Shown here in pieces: positions 9,215-17,681 of a stretch of DNA of 64,000 nucleotides. The notes under the pieces were generated by a model that saw nothing but the letters and a program-made list of their open reading frames with translations, searched no databases and was not told where the DNA came from. A program made the translations under genes and the position numbers. Source of the DNA: CBDFHJ01 sp965247635 (GTDB lineage Bacteria; Chloroflexota; Dehalococcoidia; Lucifugimonadales; Australimonadaceae); assembly GCA_965247635.1 (NCBI GenBank), contig CBDFHJ010000005.1, positions 1-64,000 of the forward strand, given 5' to 3'. Numbering within the stretch: the stretch's first letter is position 1; each line of letters starts with the position of its first letter.

Positions 9215-10270
9215 ATGTCCTTGTGGGTTGTCCTAGGGGTTCGGGCCCTCACCATGCTGGGCGTTGTGCTGGTGGTCCTGACGCTGGTCGTGGTGAGCCT
9301 CGGGGCCACCGGCTTCTCCGACCGGCTGGGCACGTCCATTATCCGGGAGGAGCTTCGAGGACAGCGAGAGGCCCTCGCCCAGACGATCCGCGACCCGGAT
9401 GAGTTGGAGCGGGTCCTGCTGGCCCGCCGCGCGGACCTGGAATCGTTCTACGGTCTGGACCGGCCCTGGTACTATCGGCTGCCCGATACGGCCAAGCGTA
9501 TCATCACCTTCGACCTGGGTGAGGCACGGTCCCTCCGTGCCTTTGACGGCAGCCGCAAGGTATCGGACATCGTTCTGGAGCGGGTCCCACGGAGCATGCT
9601 CCTTCTGACCACCGCTCTGGTCATCACTGCCGCCATCGGCGTTCCCCTAGGGACGCTCCTGGCCACACGGGTGGGTGGCAAGCTGGACCGGCTCGCCTCC
9701 TACGCCTCGGCTGCTTCCTACGCGCTTCCCGCTTGGTGGACGGGCATTCTCTTCATTCTGGTCTTCGCCTTTCACTTCCGCATCTTCCCCTCCGGTGGCC
9801 TGTACGGCATCCCACCCCCTGAGGGTGAGTTCAGCCGGTTCCTCGACATGCTGTGGCACGCGGCGCTGCCCATCCTCACCTTGGTGCTGGTCTCTTTGGG
9901 TGGCTGGATCTACGTCACCCGGACGATGGTGCTCAATACCGCGCAGGAGTTCTTCGTCACCGTGGCCAGGGCCAAGGGGCTTCGAGAGAGGACCGTCATA
10001 CGACGGCACGTCCTACGAGTGGCCGCGCCCCCCATAGTCACCAACTTGGCCCTGGCGTTCACCGGCTCCTTCGGCGGGGCCATCCTCATCGAGACGGTCT
10101 TCAACTGGCCGGGCATGGGGCGGCTCTACTACGACGCCATCACGTCGGCCGAGGAGACGGTGATCATGGCGCTCACGTTCGTGTTCACGCTCATCTACGT
10201 GGGTGCCCGTTTCTTTTTGGAGGTCCTGTACTTGGTCCTTGACCCTCGCATTAGGTACACCAGGGCATGA
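9215..10270 (+). CDS. ABC transporter permease, DppB/OppB type
   Basis: 351 residues; ATG preceded by GTAGGAGGG. An N-terminal transmembrane helix (VVLTLVVVSLGATG) is followed by a roughly 100-residue extracytoplasmic segment. Five further helices carry the binding-protein-dependent permease domain. The EAA loop that contacts the ATPase is visible as ARAKGLRERTVIRRHVLR (near 245-265). Its stop overlaps the next permease by 4 bp (ATGA), so the two are translationally coupled. Together with the next gene it forms the membrane channel of the importer. Confidence 0.93.
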   Translation: MSLWVVLGVRALTMLGVVLVVLTLVVVSLGATGFSDRLGTSIIREELRGQREALAQTIRDPDELERVLLARRADLESFYGLDRPWYYRLPDTAKRIITFDLGEARSLRAFDGSRKVSDIVLERVPRSMLLLTTALVITAAIGVPLGTLLATRVGGKLDRLASYASAASYALPAWWTGILFILVFAFHFRIFPSGGLYGIPPPEGEFSRFLDMLWHAALPILTLVLVSLGGWIYVTRTMVLNTAQEFFVTVARAKGLRERTVIRRHVLRVAAPPIVTNLALAFTGSFGGAILIETVFNWPGMGRLYYDAITSAEETVIMALTFVFTLIYVGARFFLEVLYLVLDPRIRYTRA

Positions 10271-11706
10271 GGTACCGAGAGGCGCTTCGAGTATTGCTTT
10301 CCAGTGGGTCCGGCCGTGTGGGCGTGTTCCTGCTGATGGTCATGGTGTTCACTTCCATCTACGTGCTTGTGACCTACCCCTTGGACTTCGGGCCTCGGCT
10401 GTGGAACAACCCGGCCGTGTGGGCAGACAACCCCTCCAACGTCCCTCCCGCGTGGCTCAACCTCATCCCAGGCGTTGACCGTCCCACCCACCGCGTCCTC
10501 AAGGCCGACGAAGCCGTGGACAGAACATCCACGGCGGGAGTGGTCCGCCAGGTCTACCGCCTCGCGAGCGAGGTCGGGACCTCGAAACCCCCCACATTTA
10601 CGTCCTTCAGCCTTAGTGATGTGCTGTACTACGATCGGCCTCCCCTGGTCACCGTTGCGCTAGTCCGGCCCGACGGTACTGAGGTCCTCTTGGTCCAGCA
10701 CGTGGCGCGGGCCAGACGCTCCGGGGAGACCGGCCCGGTCTCCCGCTACGCGGAGACGCCGTTCCGAATATTCATCAGCGGTGACGAGGACGCCCGCCAT
10801 CGAGTCGCCGACTTCCTGGGCCAGGAGTACGGCCTGACGGTGCCCGCGACAGCGCTGGAGGGACGGCTAGAGCTAGCCCTGTTTGGGCAACCAGGGGACG
10901 ATGGAGCAGGGCTGGATGGCTTCCGAACGCTGCGAGGCGAATACGTCGTAAAAGTGGAAACCCTGCTGTATGACCCACGAGACGAGGTCGGAGAGGTCCA
11001 GTTCGTGATAGGAGGCGCTGTCTTCGGTGGCATGGGGACCGACTCACAGGGTCGTGACCTGGCCCGGGGGCTGCTCTTCGGCCTACCCGTGGCCCTGGCT
11101 ATCGGCCTTGCGACGGCGTTTATTGTCACCGTCGTAGGCACCTTCTTGGGCATCTTGAGCGGTTTCAGCGGCGGCCTCACCGACTCCGTCATCCAACGCT
11201 TCACCGACATCCTGACCAACATTCCGCTGCTTCCGATCCTCATCTTTCTTATCTTTATCTTTGGGCAAAAGCTGTGGCTAGTGGTCGTTATCCTGGGGGT
11301 CTTCGGCTGGCCGGGGCTGACAATCACCACTCGGACCATGGTGCTCCAGCTCCGCAGCGGACAGCTCGTGGAGGCCACGCAGGCGCTGGGGGCCTCTCGA
11401 TGGCGGATTATGTTCCGTCATCTATTCTTTCAGGTGGCCCCCTTCGTACTGGCGCAGATGATCTTCCTCATCCCAGCGGCCATCCTGGCGGAGGCTGGCC
11501 TCAGCTTCCTGGGACTCGGGGACCCCTCTATCCCTACTTGGGGGCAGATTCTGGAGAGCGGTTTTCGCACCGGTGGGGTGTACGTAGGATACTGGTGGTG
11601 GATCCTGCCACCCGGGCTCTTGGTGGTCTTGACCGCCATGACCTTCGTCTTGATCACCTTAGGGTTGGAGCCCGTGGTCAACCCCCGTCTTAGGACACGG
11701 TCCTGA
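10267..11706 (+). CDS. ABC transporter permease, DppC/OppC type with large extracytoplasmic insert
   Basis: 479 residues, much longer than the usual ~300 of DppC. After the first transmembrane helix (GRVGVFLLMVMVFTSIYVLV) there is an insert of roughly 190 residues (about 50-240) of soluble, beta-rich sequence before the conserved permease region (GTDSQGRDLARGLLFGLPVA). The EAA-type loop is at about 365-385 (EATQALGASRWRIMFRHL). Inserts of this type are seen in archaeal-type oligopeptide permeases. The gene starts inside the stop of the upstream permease. Confidence 0.92.
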   Translation: MRYREALRVLLSSGSGRVGVFLLMVMVFTSIYVLVTYPLDFGPRLWNNPAVWADNPSNVPPAWLNLIPGVDRPTHRVLKADEAVDRTSTAGVVRQVYRLASEVGTSKPPTFTSFSLSDVLYYDRPPLVTVALVRPDGTEVLLVQHVARARRSGETGPVSRYAETPFRIFISGDEDARHRVADFLGQEYGLTVPATALEGRLELALFGQPGDDGAGLDGFRTLRGEYVVKVETLLYDPRDEVGEVQFVIGGAVFGGMGTDSQGRDLARGLLFGLPVALAIGLATAFIVTVVGTFLGILSGFSGGLTDSVIQRFTDILTNIPLLPILIFLIFIFGQKLWLVVVILGVFGWPGLTITTRTMVLQLRSGQLVEATQALGASRWRIMFRHLFFQVAPFVLAQMIFLIPAAILAEAGLSFLGLGDPSIPTWGQILESGFRTGGVYVGYWWWILPPGLLVVLTAMTFVLITLGLEPVVNPRLRTRS

Positions 11707-11746
11707 ACCATTGCGATAGGCCCCCTAGAAGCGGAAGCTGTAGCGC

Positions 11747-12733
11747 ATGAGTAGTGTCGACAGAGACCCCACGACCGAGGTATTGCGAGTCGAAGACCTT
11801 CGCGTGCACTACAGCGGCGGCGAAAGCCCGGTCAAAGCGGTGGATGGCGTCTCCTTCTCTCTGAACGAGGGACAGGCACTGGGGATCGTCGGCGAGTCGG
11901 GGGCCGGCAAGAGCACCCTGAACCTAGCACTGCTCCGTCTGCTACCCCGAAACGTCGTCCACTTCTCGGGCCGGATGCTGTTGCGGGGCGTCGATTGCTT
12001 CGGCATGGACGACAATACCTTCCGGCAGAAGGTCCGCTGGCGCGAGGCCTCCATGGTCTTTCAGGGCGCAATGGACTCCCTGAACCCGGTCCTTAAGGTA
12101 GGGGGCCAGGTGGACGAACCGTTGCGCGCGGCAGGCGCGGGAAAGGCCGAAGCGCGGGCGCGCGCCGAGGAACTCTTCGAGCTGGTACACCTGCCGCGGT
12201 CCGTCTATGGCCGTTACCCCCACGAGCTGAGCGGTGGGATGAAGCAGCGGGTCGTCATCGCCATGGCCCTGGTACTGAAGCCGCGCCTGGTCATCCTCGA
12301 CGAGCCGACCTCAGCCCTGGACGTCAGTGTCCAAGCGCAGGTCATGAACCTGTTGAAGCAGCTGAAACGCGAGCTCGGCCTGACCATCATCTTCGTTACC
12401 CACGATATCGCCCTGGCGTGCGACCTGTGCGACCGCCTGGCGGTGATGTACGCGGGCGAGTTCGTTGAGGAAGGGGGCATTGACGAGGTCATCGGCGCTC
12501 CGGCGCACCCCTACACGCAAAAGCTGCTGAATAGCATCTCCAGGCTGGATACCGACGCCATGCCGGAGTTCATCCCGGGCGCGCCGCCGGACCTCTCGGC
12601 ACCGCCCTCGGGGTGCCGTTTTCATCCGCGCTGTCCCCACGCCTTCGAGCCGTGCGGCCAGCACTCACCACCGGCCTTCCCAGTCGGCGACGGCCACGAC
12701 GCGCGGTGCTGGCTCCTCGAGGAGCGGAGATGA
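11747..12733 (+). CDS. ABC transporter ATPase, DppD/OppD type
   Basis: 328 residues. Walker A GESGAGKST, Q-loop in MVFQGAMDSLNP, signature LSGGMKQRV, Walker B LVILDEPTSALD and switch VTHDI are all intact. The C-terminal oligopeptide-transporter tail has the usual cysteine pattern (GCRFHPRCPHAFEPC), thought to bind an Fe-S cluster in this subfamily. It follows the permeases by 40 bp and overlaps the second ATPase by 4 bp (ATGA). The pair powers the importer as a heterodimer. Confidence 0.95.
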   Translation: MSSVDRDPTTEVLRVEDLRVHYSGGESPVKAVDGVSFSLNEGQALGIVGESGAGKSTLNLALLRLLPRNVVHFSGRMLLRGVDCFGMDDNTFRQKVRWREASMVFQGAMDSLNPVLKVGGQVDEPLRAAGAGKAEARARAEELFELVHLPRSVYGRYPHELSGGMKQRVVIAMALVLKPRLVILDEPTSALDVSVQAQVMNLLKQLKRELGLTIIFVTHDIALACDLCDRLAVMYAGEFVEEGGIDEVIGAPAHPYTQKLLNSISRLDTDAMPEFIPGAPPDLSAPPSGCRFHPRCPHAFEPCGQHSPPAFPVGDGHDARCWLLEERR

Positions 12734-13737
12734 GCGACCTACTCCAGCTGGAAGGGGTCAAGATGTACTTCCAGGCGCGGGCGGGCCTGCTGCGCTCTCG
12801 GGATGTGCGGGCGGTAGACGGAGTGGACCTCTCGTTACAAGCGGGTGAAACCCTGGCCTTGGTGGGAGAGTCGGGGAGCGGTAAGACCACGTTGGGCCGT
12901 GTCGCCCTGCGGTTGGCGCATTCGACCGCGGGCAAAGTGATATTCGATGGTGTGGATTACACCCACCAGCCGGAGGGGAAGCTGAAAGCGTTCCGCCGTC
13001 GAGTCCAGGCCATCTTCCAGGACCCGTTCTCCAGCCTGGACCCGTACATGTCGGTGCACGCCATCCTGGAGGAACCGTTGCTCATCCACCGCATCGGCTC
13101 CAAAGCCGAGCAGCGCGAGCGGATAGAACGCGCGCTTCAAGAGGTGCGGCTCACGCCGATTAGCGAGTTCGTCGGCAAGTACCCGCACATGCTCTCCGGC
13201 GGCCAGCGTCAGCGGGTGGCCATCGCCCGGGCGCTGCTGCTCGACCCGGTCCTGTTGGTGGCCGATGAGCCGGTCTCCATGATCGACGCCTCAAGCCGAA
13301 TGGAGGTGCTCCGGCTGCTTCAGGAGCTCCAGGCCAACCGGGGCATGACGGTCCTCTACGTCACCCACGACCTGGCGACGGTCCGCCACTTCGCCGACCG
13401 GGTGGCGGTCATGTACCTGGGCCGGATCGTCGAGGTGGGACCTACCCAGGAGGTCCTGAGCAACCCGCTGCATCCCTACACCGTGGGGCTCCTTCGCTCC
13501 GTCCCGACCCCCGACCCAGCAAACCGCCTGCGGGAACGGTCCGTCATCGCCGGCGAGCCGCCAAGCCCCATCGACATCCCCACGGGCTGCCGATTTCATC
13601 CTCGATGTCCCGAGTTCATGGCGGGCCGCTGCGACGTTGACGACCCAGCGCTCGAAGCGCAGGAGGCGGAACACTCGGTCGCCTGCCACCTCTACCAAGC
13701 GGAAGGCCCTCGCCAGGCAGACGCCGCTAAGGGATAA
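12730..13737 (+). CDS. ABC transporter ATPase, DppF/OppF type
   Basis: 335 residues from the ATG at 12730, which overlaps the upstream stop (ATGA) and gives the normal N terminus (MSDLLQLEGVKMYF); an open frame extends further upstream but only inside the previous gene. Walker A GESGSGKTT, Q-loop FQDPFSSLDPY, signature LSGGQRQRV and switch VTHDL are intact. Walker B is LLVADEPVSMIDAS. The C-terminal GCRFHPRCPEFMAGRC pattern matches the oligopeptide subfamily. It is the last gene of the operon, ending 10 bp before the tRNA-Ala gene. Confidence 0.95.
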   Translation: MSDLLQLEGVKMYFQARAGLLRSRDVRAVDGVDLSLQAGETLALVGESGSGKTTLGRVALRLAHSTAGKVIFDGVDYTHQPEGKLKAFRRRVQAIFQDPFSSLDPYMSVHAILEEPLLIHRIGSKAEQRERIERALQEVRLTPISEFVGKYPHMLSGGQRQRVAIARALLLDPVLLVADEPVSMIDASSRMEVLRLLQELQANRGMTVLYVTHDLATVRHFADRVAVMYLGRIVEVGPTQEVLSNPLHPYTVGLLRSVPTPDPANRLRERSVIAGEPPSPIDIPTGCRFHPRCPEFMAGRCDVDDPALEAQEAEHSVACHLYQAEGPRQADAAKG

Positions 13738-15403
13738 TGGCTGCTGTGGGGCCGTAGCTCAGTTGGGAGAGCGCCTGCTTTGCAAGCAAGAGGTCAGGGG
13801 TTCGAATCCCCTCGGCTCCACCAACGTGTACTGAACTGCGAACTACTGGGCCGTGGAGAGCCACCTCTGCGGCGTCTCCGCCCCCTATCGGGCTATCCGG
13901 CGGCGTGGGTAGGGTGTAGTAGACCGTTGCTTTTCCTGGCTTGACCTTGATCTCCTTGACGAAGGACTTGATGAAGGCCCTCGATTCGGTGATCTCGCTG
14001 GTCATCAGGAAGTCGCTCATGTCCTGTGCATAGGATGCGATGGTGTCCACGTTGTCCAGCACGGCCCGGCGCTCTGAGAGCAATGCCCTGGCCTCCTCTG
14101 CGGCGATCTCCAGCTTCTCCTGACGCTCCCGGTGCTCTCTGATGCGGGAGGTGGCGTCGGATATGTCGAGTTCCGAGTTCTCGATGACGTGCCACACCCG
14201 GTCCAAGCGCCGCCGCACCTCGATAAGCTCCGCTTCGATGTTTTCCAGCCTCTCCCGCTGCTCAGCAGCCACTCCGTCCATCTCCTCGTCCATCAGCCTA
14301 ACTAGGTCCCGGATGTTGCTTTCCGTGAGGATGTTTGCGCGAATCTGCTCGATCATCAGCTTCTCAAAGCGCTTGGAGTTGAGGCGAGGCGTCTTGCAGG
14401 TTCCCTTGCCCTTTTTCAGCAGTGAGTGGCAGACGTAGTAGCTGTACTTGCCGCTTTTGGCCTCAGCCGCAGTGAGCGCCTTTCCGCACTTCTCACATTT
14501 CACCAAGCCGCTGAGGAGGTAGGGGCTGGAAGCCCGCCGGGGGTTGACCCTGGCAGGGGCCTTGGAGCGAAGGGAGCGGGTGATCCGTCGAAACTCCTGC
14601 TGAGAGACGATGGCGGGAAAGGCGTTTTCCACCCGCACCGGTGGCGCACCGTCCTTGGCATCGACGCCCCAAACCAGCGTTCCTGTGTACGCTTCGTTGG
14701 AGAGGATGCGGTGCACAGTGGACTTCAGCCAGTGCTTGCCCGTTGAAGTGGGGATGCCCTCACCATTCAGGGCCTTGGTGATGTCCAGAGTGCTCTTGCC
14801 CTGAAGGGCCATCTGGAAGATGCGTCTGACCACGGCATCCGCCGGTGAATCTATCTCCAGCTTGGGCCGCTTCTTTGCTCCGTCCTGGACCGACACCTTC
14901 CTGTACCCGAAGGGAGCGTAGGTGGAGACCCAGAAGCCCCGTATGGCGGCTTCCCGCATCCCTCGGGTCACCTCCTGGGCCAAGTTTTCAGAGTAGAACT
15001 CGTCCACGCTCTCGATGATGGCCTCCATGAGCTTGCCTGTGGGGGAGTCGTCGGCGTGCTCGGTGATAGAGACGACTTTGATACCCCGCTTCCTTAGCAT
15101 GGACTTGAAAGCCACGGCGTGCTCCCGTTTGCGGGTGAAGCGTGAGAACTTCCAAACAAGAATCTCATGGAAGGGGGAGTTGAGCTTGCTGGCCTCGTCC
15201 AGCATCTTTCTGAATTGGGGCCGGTCGGCGATGCGTCCGCTCTCGGCCTCGTCCACATACTCCCGCGCTACGGCGTAGCCGTTCTTCTCCGCGTAGTCTC
15301 GAAGCGCCCTGAGCTGGGCGGACACGGACAGGTCCACGTCCTGCCGGTTGCTGGACACCCGTGCGTAGAGGGCTGCTGGTGTTGGGTCATTTTGTTGTTT
15401 CAT
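13727..15403 (-). CDS. large serine recombinase (integrase) whose 3' end runs antisense through tRNA-Ala
   Basis: 558 residues from the ATG at 15403 (GAGG six bases upstream; a GTG at 15415 is the alternative). An N-terminal resolvase domain has the catalytic serine in YARVSSNRQD (Ser 17). It is followed by the Recombinase domain (around 160-265), a zinc ribbon (CEKCGKALTA..YYVCHS..GTCKTPRL) and a coiled coil (EEMDGVAAEQRERLENIEAE). The last ~28 residues (EGIRTPDLLLAKQ..) are simply the antisense of tRNA-Ala, so the natural C terminus has been altered by integration. Large serine recombinases cut both DNAs and rejoin them without replication. It is probably the enzyme that inserted this element. 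Insertion into a tRNA is more typical of tyrosine integrases. Confidence 0.92.
   Translation of the reverse strand: MKQQNDPTPAALYARVSSNRQDVDLSVSAQLRALRDYAEKNGYAVAREYVDEAESGRIADRPQFRKMLDEASKLNSPFHEILVWKFSRFTRKREHAVAFKSMLRKRGIKVVSITEHADDSPTGKLMEAIIESVDEFYSENLAQEVTRGMREAAIRGFWVSTYAPFGYRKVSVQDGAKKRPKLEIDSPADAVVRRIFQMALQGKSTLDITKALNGEGIPTSTGKHWLKSTVHRILSNEAYTGTLVWGVDAKDGAPPVRVENAFPAIVSQQEFRRITRSLRSKAPARVNPRRASSPYLLSGLVKCEKCGKALTAAEAKSGKYSYYVCHSLLKKGKGTCKTPRLNSKRFEKLMIEQIRANILTESNIRDLVRLMDEEMDGVAAEQRERLENIEAELIEVRRRLDRVWHVIENSELDISDATSRIREHRERQEKLEIAAEEARALLSERRAVLDNVDTIASYAQDMSDFLMTSEITESRAFIKSFVKEIKVKPGKATVYYTLPTPPDSPIGGGDAAEVALHGPVVRSSVHVGGAEGIRTPDLLLAKQALSQLSYGPTAAIIP
13748..13823 (+). tRNA. 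tRNA-Ala (anticodon TGC), host of the integrated element
   Basis: Acceptor GGGGCCG (13748-13754) pairs with CGGCTCC (13813-13819) with one G-U; the discriminator is A 13820 and the CCA is encoded (13821-13823). The anticodon loop TTTGCAA gives TGC. The T-arm AGGGG-TTCGAAT-CCCCT is perfect. The anticodon stem CCTGC/GCAAG has a C-A mismatch at position 28-42, where the usual bacterial tRNA-Ala has C-G. Its 3' part is the left attachment site of the element to its right. Confidence 0.97.
13800..13823 (+). repeat. attL core: 3' end of tRNA-Ala
   Basis: The sequence from the T-loop to the encoded CCA recurs at 39758-39781 in the same orientation with 22 of 24 bases identical; the longest exact block is the last 11 bases, CGGCTCCACCA. 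Confidence 0.75.
13824..13844 (+). repeat. left copy of element-end inverted repeat (21 bp)
   Basis: The 21 bases directly after the tRNA CCA, beginning ACGTGTACTGAA, occur inverted at 39646-39666 with one mismatch. Their position at the element ends makes them candidate recombinase or accessory-factor binding sites. Confidence 0.75.
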
Positions 15404-15474
15404 GTATATCCTCACTCCCTTGAAAGTTGGTTTGCAATGAGATCGATATCGTCTTCATGTCCTGGCGTTTGCTA

Positions 15475-15879
15475 TCAGCCCTCAAGGGTAGACAGTAACC
15501 GGGGTGCGTTGAGTATCCTGATCCCGCCGTGCTCTCCAAGTGGCAGAAGATGCCGCCGGTCTCCCGTGACCAGGTAGTCGGCAGAAGCCTCTACCGCACA
15601 CCCCAGGATCCGGTTGTCCGCTTCGTTTCCCTCGATCACCTGTGGCACCTGCTGGGGGTCGATGATGTTTGCCGCGTCCCGCAGCATCTCGATGGCCCTG
15701 TGTGTGTTCTCCTCCTCCCAGCCAAACTTGCGAGTCAATACCCCTGCACCCTCTTCCAGGACAAAAGATGAGAGACAGAGCTCGAAGCGCCCCCTGCGGG
15801 CCAGCTCCAGCACTAGGCGCTCGTTCCCAGGGAAGTTGAGACCTGAGACGATGACGTTGGTGTCCAGGACGACCCTCAT
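15475..15879 (-). CDS. PIN-domain putative toxin
   Basis: 134 residues. The PIN nuclease fold is recognisable from VVLDTNVIVSG at the N terminus (Asp 6), an acidic residue in VLEEGAGVL, and the distal NEADNRILGCAVEASADYLVTGD block carrying the remaining acidic metal ligands. It belongs to the COG1569-like group of putative toxins that cleave RNA. Its ATG overlaps the stop of the upstream ribbon-helix-helix gene by 4 bp, the normal antitoxin-toxin order. It probably stabilises the element in its host. Confidence 0.88.
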   Translation of the reverse strand: MRVVLDTNVIVSGLNFPGNERLVLELARRGRFELCLSSFVLEEGAGVLTRKFGWEEENTHRAIEMLRDAANIIDPQQVPQVIEGNEADNRILGCAVEASADYLVTGDRRHLLPLGEHGGIRILNAPRLLSTLEG

Positions 15880-16133
15880 GCCCGGGTAGGACCGACTTCA
15901 GAGCGGTATTCCTCCACCAGCGGTCCTACATCCTCGGGTCCGAGACCCTGCTCCCTGGCCCGCTGCTCTCCGTACTGGAGCAGCGCTCTCCACTCACATT
16001 CTTCGATGTAGCGGATCAGCGCTTCCCGCAGGAACTCACTTCTGGTGCGTCCCTCTTGCTTCATCACCTCGTCCACCCGCTCCGCCATCTCTGGAGGCAG
16101 GGAGAAGGTGATGGTCTTCGTTGTTCTTGGCAT
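15876..16133 (-). CDS. ribbon-helix-helix (CopG-type) antitoxin
   Basis: 85 residues from the ATG at 16133, chosen because GGAGG lies five bases upstream; an ATG four codons earlier has no such site. The N terminus (KTITFSLPPEMAERVDEVMK then GRTRSEFLREALIRYIEE) is a textbook ribbon-helix-helix DNA-binding domain. The C-terminal tail is acidic and should wrap the PIN toxin encoded immediately downstream. Family members repress their own operon as dimers. Confidence 0.88.
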   Translation of the reverse strand: MPRTTKTITFSLPPEMAERVDEVMKQEGRTRSEFLREALIRYIEECEWRALLQYGEQRAREQGLGPEDVGPLVEEYRSEVGPTRA

Positions 16134-16814
16134 GTCGGCCTCCACACTATGTTACCGAGTCTTACTCTAATATTGCACCGACGATGGACCCGCTGTCAAC
16201 GGCCCGGAGACACCTTCACAGGTATGGAGATGCTGGGAAGAACTCCTTCGATTCCTTTAGGGTTCTGCTGAGTCCTCCCCTGTAGGACCTAAATGTAGAG
16301 CAGAGCTAAAGAACCAGCGCTCCGGGGCCCCTATTGCTAAATGATTGCTGCATGTGAGCGAGCAATTTCGAGCGAGATGCCAAAAATACGCTCCCTACAG
16401 CATGGGCCCGGCAGCGCACCCAGAAACGGTCTCGGTTGACCTTGCTGGACACCTGAAGCAAGGGGCGCCTAGATCATAAGCATTGACCCAGCTTCATTCA
16501 TGAGGTGTGGGAGAGGGCGCGCTCACCCTCCCTTTCAAGCCCTGACGTTTCCAGGGGCCTTCGTGATGTCATAGCCGTGTACAGAGATTTGAGTTTGTTC
16601 CAAAAAGGGAAGTCGGGGTCCTGAGCAAGCTAATTCGGGGAGAAAACACCCCCTATAGGACCATCTCAGCAAGCACTTTGTGTCCAGAGCGGGTTCCAGG
16701 GGGTGGTGCCAGGACGGGCTAGGGAAACTTCCCGAAAAGGAAGTGCCGATTTGTGAGCCGACTTCCCTTTCGTCGTGGAGAAGTTTCCTTTTCGGAAGTG
16801 GGAGTGAGGGACCG
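16134..16814. other. 681-bp gap: intergenic DNA with an operator-like repeat at its right end
   Basis: I see no gene in 16134-16720; short open frames there lack ribosome binding sites and family resemblance. The last 100 bp hold the repeat cluster described separately. The gap is the divergent spacer between the toxin-antitoxin operon (minus) and the element's main plus-strand gene row. Confidence 0.5.
16721..16800. promoter_or_regulatory. operator-like cluster of ACTTCC repeats before the KfrA-like gene
   Basis: ACTTCC-cgaaaa-GGAAGT at 16727-16744 is a perfect 6-bp dyad. GTTTCC-ttttc-GGAAGT (within 16781-16799) is the same motif in opposite orientation, and a half-site ACTTCCC lies between them near 16761. 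The spacing and position just ahead of a DNA-binding protein gene suggest autoregulation. Confidence 0.55.
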
Positions 16815-17681
16815 ATGAAAGAGAGGGCTGTAGCGATGGAAAAGACGAGGAGCCTGGAGAACCTGCACGAGTTGCGGCTCATGGCGCTGCTGCTCGACGT
16901 GATACGCGAGAAAGGGCGCATGGAAGCGGCGGACCTGCTGGGCGTCAACTACAAGACCCTGGCTAGAGCCGTGGAGACCGGCAGCCTTTCGCCGCGCATG
17001 AGCCATGCGTTGGATCGTTTGCTCCTGTCCAGGGAGTCCAAAGCTATGGCCGCGCAGCAGGAACGCATCGCAGCTCTGGAGGAGCGGGTGGAGGGCCTGG
17101 AACAGAAGATCAAGAGCAGTCTCGGCAAGGTGCGAGCCTTCGTCGAGGGCCAGGTGAAGGCCCTGGGAGAGGAGCGCACCAGGGCTCTGCGCCAGTTGGA
17201 GCGACGGGTGGCTGAGGTCGGGGCCGGGCAGGGGTCGGGGAGCGGGGCTAATGCGGTTCGCAAGCCGGTTGGTAATACCACGTTTCGGCGGAAGTATCCC
17301 GAGCTGGTGACCCGTGAACCTGCGCCAGACGACGAGGAGGTCTATGGCGCGGCGTGGCCGCTGGTCGAGGAGTGGCGAAGGCTCAGGAAAGGCCATCCCA
17401 ACGACGGCAGGAGCCTGTCGTGGCTGGTGACGGAGGAGCGCATCCTGAATCTGGAGCTGGCTATGGCCGAGGAACACGGGCTGACCCTGCCGCCCGAGAC
17501 CCAGCCGCTCGCGGGGGTGTGGAGGAACGGGCAGCGACGCTCGATAGAAGCGGCCCTGAGCGACACCCGGTGGGCGCGGACCAGGAGGGAGCGGCTCAGG
17601 TGGGTGCGGCGGTTCTTCACCGTGGGACTGTGGTGGAAGTGGGTGCGGCGGTTCTTCACCGTGGGACTGTGGTGGAAGTAG
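16815..17681 (+). CDS. KfrA-like DNA-binding protein with coiled coil
   Basis: 288 residues. I start at the ATG at 16815, four bases after GAGGG; a longer frame from 16680 would read through the operator-like region. The N terminus has a helix-turn-helix pattern (RMEAADLLGVNYKTLARAVE, about 36-56). A long coiled coil follows (about 80-145, ERIAALEERVEGLEQKIKSS). The middle section (YPELVTREPAPDDEEVYGAAW) is unrecognised. KfrA-type proteins are plasmid-encoded repressors with this helix-turn-helix plus coiled-coil plan, but my match is by architecture only. The C terminus is a perfect tandem copy of 13 residues (WVRRFFTVGLWWK), an unusually aromatic tail that looks like a recent duplication. 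Confidence 0.65.
   Translation: MKERAVAMEKTRSLENLHELRLMALLLDVIREKGRMEAADLLGVNYKTLARAVETGSLSPRMSHALDRLLLSRESKAMAAQQERIAALEERVEGLEQKIKSSLGKVRAFVEGQVKALGEERTRALRQLERRVAEVGAGQGSGSGANAVRKPVGNTTFRRKYPELVTREPAPDDEEVYGAAWPLVEEWRRLRKGHPNDGRSLSWLVTEERILNLELAMAEEHGLTLPPETQPLAGVWRNGQRRSIEAALSDTRWARTRRERLRWVRRFFTVGLWWKWVRRFFTVGLWWK
17602..17679 (+). repeat. 39-bp perfect tandem duplication at a gene's 3' end
   Basis: Two identical 39-bp units (17602-17640 and 17641-17679) encode the repeated 13-residue tail of the preceding protein. The lack of any mismatch implies recent origin or assembly slippage. Confidence 0.95.

Noticed and set aside
12613..12729. upstream extension of the second ABC ATPase
   Set aside because: The added residues are the shifted reading of the previous ATPase gene; ATG 12730 with ATGA coupling gives the normal N terminus.
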